Below are positions 59,686-64,000 of a DNA stretch of 64,000 nucleotides, piece by piece (the first letter of the stretch is position 1; each line of letters begins with the position of its first letter). The translations under genes and the position numbers were made by a program. The notes beneath the pieces were generated by a model. It worked only from the letters and a program-made list of their open reading frames with translations, did not search any database and was not told where the DNA came from. The DNA lies in NCBI RefSeq assembly GCF_025698545.1, contig NC_068576.1, forward strand, positions 53,044,390-53,108,389. Reading direction: 5' to 3'. The DNA comes from Gossypium raimondii. Lineage: Eukaryota; Streptophyta; Magnoliopsida; Malvales; Malvaceae.

Positions 59686-60994
59686 TAACAGGTCGTCGAG
59701 CTAAAGACGTTAAACAAAGCGCTGTTGGGAGGCAACCCAAATATTTCCTTTATGCAAATAAAATTTTTGGAAAGGTAAAACGGAAAGTGAAAATGCATGT
59801 CGAGGATCGGTTTTGTCTAAGGAAAGACTTGGTACTTAAGAATGTCCATTGTGACTCACCTCTCTTTCCTGGGAACTTACCTAATGCATTTAACATGACT
59901 ATTTTACTAAATCCCATAATCTTGGTTTTTAATAATTTATTTCTTGAATATTTAAGCATAGCATTAGCTAAGTTATAAATTCGAGAAATAAAAATTGCAC
60001 ATTTTTTTATTTTATTTTTCTTCTTCCTTCAATTTTATTTTATTTTGCAGGTAGACCTTCCAAGACAAAATTTAGGCTCTCATTGCAGCCCACAAAATTC
60101 CTTTAATTTCAGCCAAGTCCCAATCCACCCTCCACGATGTTGAAATACATGGGGAGTTTCTTTTTCTCTCTTTTTCCTACTTGTCTTTTACTTTTTATCC
60201 TTTATATAATTACATTAGGACAATGTAAAATAAGTAGGGGGAGGGGTATAAATATCGATTCGGTTTTATTTTGCTTATCTGTCATCGCTGTTTTTGCATG
60301 TTTTCGGTGAAAGGTAAAATTTTTCTTTTGATAAGTTGGGATGGTACACTTATGGTTTGACCTATTTAGCTATTTAGTTCTTTACACATAAAACTTTTCA
60401 ATAACCTAGACTTAGTGGGTAAGAATTTTTTGGGAATTATGAGTTTGCTTGACTGCCTACCTTATATCACATGTCAATTTTCTGCCTTCTCATCTTTGAA
60501 AAAAAAAGAAATGAATAAATAATAATACTCCTCTGATACGAATGTTAAGAGTGAAAAATTGGGGTTGTACATAGGGCTGAGTAACCAAAACGTGGTGCTT
60601 GGGTTGCCATCACATCTCGCGTAAAAAGGTTCGTGTGGCTGTCCAATTTCTTTGCACTCACTCCGCTAACAAGCTATCACGAGTAGGGCGAAATAACCCG
60701 CCTAGAGACATCCAAATCGAGTAACTGGAACATGGTGCTTGGGTTGTCATCATGTCTCGCGTCAAAAAATTCGAAAATATCCTAAGTACAAAAATAATAA
60801 AATGAAGGGTAAGCCTATCAAGCTCTAATAAATTCTAAAATATATTTACTTACTTCTTAGGCTAGGTTATTTGAGATGTTAATGTGCTAGGATGAAATTG
60901 TTGAATTGTGCAAACCATGGGGGTCAAGTCCTATTTTGGAGAAAATTTTTCCTTTTGCAGATACATACAAAATGCTCGAGGACTAGCATAAGCT
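59686..60994 (+). other. Post-pol non-coding region of the Athila-like element
   Basis: No env-like frame. A polypurine stretch AAGTAGGGGGAGGGG lies at 60231-60245, separate from the one at the 3' LTR. A near-duplicate phrase GTGGTGCTTGGGTTG...CATCTCGCGT occurs near 60593 and 60732. Confidence 0.6.
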
Positions 60995-61006
60995 AAGTAG
61001 GGGGGA
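60995..61006 (+). other. 3' polypurine tract of the Athila-like element
   Basis: AAGTAGGGGGGA immediately before the 3' LTR. Confidence 0.8.
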
Positions 61007-61008
61007 TT

Positions 61009-62581
61009 TGATTAAATGCTAAAATTACATATTTTATGTAAGTAAATTGGTTAATTTATGAGAGTGCACCACTGATTTTTCCATGTTTATATTGAATTTT
61101 GTGCAGGGGTACAATTTGGGGTCAAATAAACGAAAAAAGAAACAATTGGGCTAGATTGAAGAAAGGAGCAAAGAAGGCGGGCCAAAGCAGAATTTTTCCA
61201 AGATGTAATTAGCTGAAATTTTATGTTGACTTAGTGGGAGATTATGTAGGGATTTTTATATCATGGAATATTTTATTTCCTTGATTTTATATGATTAGTG
61301 GCTCTTAATTTAGCAATGCCACTAGTATAAATAGGGGGCTACATTGTTCATTTATTCATCAAGTCATTCATTAAGTCATTCATTAAGTGTTTTTTTTCAT
61401 CAAGTCTTTCATCAAGTGTTTTTCATCAAGTTATTAATCAAGTTTTTAATTACCAAGTTTTCTTTTATTAAGTTTTGCATCAAGTTCTTTTTAAGCTTTT
61501 CATCAAGTTTTCCATCAATTTTTTAATCATTAAGTTTTTCAATTAAGCTTTTATCTTTTGCAATTCAATCTTTTCTTTCCTTTTTGCAAATTTAGTTGCT
61601 GACATTAATTCCTTATATTTTTCCATCTATTAGTTTCCAACCTTGCGTCACCTTCACCCACTTACTTTCATCTCTTTTTCATTTATTCAACTTTCTCCAA
61701 TTTATCCAACTCCAACATGCCCCAAACCTTAGTTAACTAAATCTATTTTCAGCTTTAGGTCGGAGTTAGCCTCGTCAAGATCCGTGAGTTACGAACCCGA
61801 GCAATTTAACTCCTAAAATCCAGTACTTATTATTTCTCTAGATTAAGAGTATGATTTTGTCAACTCGCAAAGTCAAATCAACACTAAGTCAAAAAAGGCG
61901 TCGTTTGATTTAGTGTGGTTAGACGTACAGTTGGAATTTCGAAAGAATCGATTGTCTAATCGGTTTTCTGTGAACACATTGGCGTGTCAAGTGGAGATTG
62001 TTGTTTGGTTCCGTTAAGGGAAGTAGTAACCGGATTTAAATGTCCCACGCTGTTGAGGACATTGGTTCGAGCTAGGCTCTTCTAGAACGCAAAGCTACTG
62101 GAGTTCTAAATCACGAACGTTTCTTTGGTTGTTCGATCGGTAAGGGTTAGTTATAGGACGTTCCATAACTAATTTACACAAGGAAGAGTTGGTGTCCGAG
62201 ACGTCCTTGATAGCTATAACTAGCTATTGGAAAAGAGGAGTTCATCTAATTTCAAGGATCGGTTCAAAGACGAGAAAAACTCGTGCCTAAAGCTGAGCTT
62301 AGTTTAATTAATTTTTCTTCAGATTTATTTAACTGCTTTTTATTAATTTATTTTCTGCTTTTACTTTTCACACATATTTTTCCTGTTTATTTTAGATTCC
62401 AGGTTTTTAATTTTATCCTCCCCCAAATTTCTTGGGCACGACAATTGCCCAGACACGAATCTGGTCGAGAAAGAGAAACAATTTTCAGTAAACCCAGTCT
62501 CTAAGGGATCGACCATGCTCCCTATACTGCTTTAATTGCAAATTAGGCGTAGGTTTATATTAGTGAACTCGACACCCATCA
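61009..62581 (+). repeat. 3' LTR of the Athila-like element (1573 bp)
   Basis: Aligned end to end with the 5' LTR, with numerous substitutions and small indels. One visible difference is an extra TCATTCATTAAG unit at about 61365-61390. Confidence 0.92.
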
Positions 62582-63494
62582 CTACAATAACAAATATTGT
62601 GTGTTAATTCTCTCATTACTTTTCTCTTTACGTTACTTTGTGTTTAACCTTTCTATTCGTTTCGTTACAAACAACAAAATTATTTTTCAAGTGCAAACCA
62701 AGTAACTTCTTCACAAGTTAAAAAACCAAGACTACCCAAATTGAATTAAAATCTATTTTTTTATCTAATTCATAATAAATTTAAATTTTAGATGTAAGAA
62801 TATTTTATATTTAAAACAATAAAAGTAATTTAAATATATTATATAATAAATATTTTCAAAAAAATCTTATAATAGTTATTGATTATTTCTTATTTAGTAG
62901 AAAATGTATTATTTTTAAATATTTAAGAAAAGAAATTTATTTTGAATATTAATGTCATTATAGGTTTTTATCATATCTCTTCTTTTTGATACAATGCTTA
63001 GAATTACTCATAGCTCTTCCCTAACCCTCAAATGGGAGAGTAATGTGTTTTCGTCGTATTTTTTATTTGATCTTTAGTGCAATGGAGGTTTTCATCTACA
63101 TGGTGAGATTAAATGTCTTAAGCATAATAACATTTAAGAAAGACATTATATACCAATTTTAATTTTGAGAAATCCCTCTACAATAACATCGAGGTTAATT
63201 AATAAAACATTAAAGTAACCTTAAATCTGCAACATTTACAACAGCATCAATATTAGCTAAGCTAATAGCACATCTTTGTTAAAGAAATTCCTCGGTCTCA
63301 TGATGAAATTAGTTAAAGACTTTATATTATTCCGAAAAATGGAAGGCAAAGATATTGATAAGGCAATACAAATTAAGAGAAAACGAGGCCTTACCAATAA
63401 TATAACAAAAAAACCCAAATTATATTAAACCGAAGAATAGACTAGAGATCACTTATGGCAGTGTTAATTAAACTTAAAGGGGCCTTTTTGTTGC
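62582..63494. other. Spacer and probable 3' UTR of the LDH gene
   Basis: AT-rich. No gene recognised. The last 100 bases or so should be the 3' UTR of the minus-strand lactate dehydrogenase gene. Confidence 0.4.
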
Positions 63495-63935
63495 TTACAT
63501 TCCCAACTGGCTCTGAACTTCAAGAATAGTTTTAGCTGATTCCCTAAGCCTCTCCATCTCTTCATCCGTCAAATGGATATTGGTGACACCTAATACTCCT
63601 CCCCTGCCCAGCTGCGTCGGCAAGCTCAAGAAAACGTCACCATCGATGCCGTAAAAACCCTTTGCAAGGACCGAAACTGGGTGGATTTTCCTCTGGTCTC
63701 TAAGCAGGCTCCTAGCCAAGTTAGCGACCGAGTAGCCAATTGCCCATGACGTATACCCTTTCAGGCTAATCACCTCATATGCACTCTCAACAACTGCCTT
63801 GTGGATGTTCTCAAGCGTCTCTTTTTCGTAGGCAATTTGTTGTTTCTCTAGGAAGCTCAACACCGGCACTCCACCAATACTGATGGTAGACCACAGTGCA
63901 ACCGAGCTGTCACCATGCTCACCAACTATGTAGGC
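63495..63935 (-). CDS. L-lactate dehydrogenase, last exon (partial gene)
   Basis: Minus-strand exon starting at a good acceptor (TTGCAG, then GCCTAC at 63935) and ending at the TAA in 63495-63497. It encodes the C-terminal 146 residues of NAD-dependent L-lactate dehydrogenase, which interconverts pyruvate and lactate in the cytosol during hypoxia. YIVGEHGDSSVALW carries the catalytic His. ISLKGYTSWAIGYSVANL and VSVLAKGFYGIDGDVFLSLP are substrate-domain words, and the C-terminus ends EVQSQLGM. The N-terminal NAD-binding part lies beyond 64000, with an intron starting at 63936. The N-terminal Met of the open frame at 63941 is inside the intron and is not the start. Confidence 0.93.
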   Translation of the reverse strand, partial: AYIVGEHGDSSVALWSTISIGGVPVLSFLEKQQIAYEKETLENIHKAVVESAYEVISLKGYTSWAIGYSVANLARSLLRDQRKIHPVSVLAKGFYGIDGDVFLSLPTQLGRGGVLGVTNIHLTDEEMERLRESAKTILEVQSQLGM

Positions 63936-64000
63936 CTGCAATTATTTTATAATGCTCACTAACTATTACATTAAATTTTAACTTTTAAAGTTTCGATTGA

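Larger units (their letters stand above)
51442..62581 (+). mobile_element. Athila-like Ty3/gypsy retrotransposon, 11.1 kb, defective
   Basis: LTRs 51442-52995 and 61009-62581 start TGATTAAATGC and end CCCATCA. The flanking 5-mers are TTACA and CTACA (4 of 5, a slightly mutated target duplication). A tRNA-Asp-type primer site and a 3' polypurine tract are present. Gag and pol domains occur in the order gag, protease, reverse transcriptase, RNase H, integrase. The domain order, primer site and gag words place it in the Athila branch. More than ten in-frame stops make it non-functional. A hAT-like element is nested in it. No env-like frame is seen between pol and the 3' LTR. LTRs differ visibly, so it is older than the element at 9623. 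Confidence 0.93.

Overview
The window is nuclear DNA of a flowering plant. The evidence is spliced genes with GT-AG introns, plant-specific gene families (NPF transporter, eight-cysteine hybrid proline-rich proteins, plant-type L-lactate dehydrogenase), TATA boxes 70-125 bp upstream of start codons, AT-rich spacers and nested LTR retrotransposons. The long LTRs that begin TGTAACAGCCC and end GGGTGTTACA resemble what I associate with Gossypium (cotton) and relatives. That genus-level assignment is inference.

Layout. 1-7.3 kb: repeat-derived DNA. It holds a 1.6-kb segment duplicated 30.7 kb away, the 3' end of a minus-strand Ty1/copia element, and a 2.37-kb solo LTR with a perfect 5-bp target duplication. 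7.3-22.2 kb: a PAP2-type lipid phosphatase gene with a +1 frameshift, then a roughly 0.95-kb tandem duplication. One copy of that duplication is split by a complete 9.68-kb non-autonomous LTR retrotransposon with 3.3-kb LTRs. 22.2-26.8 kb: a five-exon minus-strand NPF6-type (NRT1/PTR) nitrate transporter gene. A truncated hAT-like element and a duplicated splice acceptor lie in its first intron. 26.8-35.6 kb: MITE-rich spacer and the second copy of the duplicated segment. 35.6-49.3 kb: a gene-bearing zone with two hybrid proline-rich protein genes, a complete NDUFB8 (complex I) gene, and a head-to-head pair of short eight-cysteine proteins, one intact and one a pseudogene. LINE fragments lie among them. 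49.8-62.6 kb: a hAT MITE and an 11.1-kb Athila-like Ty3/gypsy element with many stop codons, itself carrying a second copy of the hAT-like element. 63.5-64 kb: the last exon of an L-lactate dehydrogenase gene that continues off the right edge.

The intact genes do not form one pathway. They cover membrane nitrate or peptide transport (NPF), cell-wall or apoplast proteins (the eight-cysteine proteins), mitochondrial complex I (NDUFB8) and fermentation (LDH). I found no CRISPR array, operon, tRNA or rRNA gene. The items most worth checking are the decoy acceptor in the NPF intron, the arrays of small hairpins in the non-autonomous retrotransposon (one stem differs between the two LTRs yet still pairs), and the local expansion and decay of eight-cysteine genes. 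I do not see strong evidence for a wholly new biological system.
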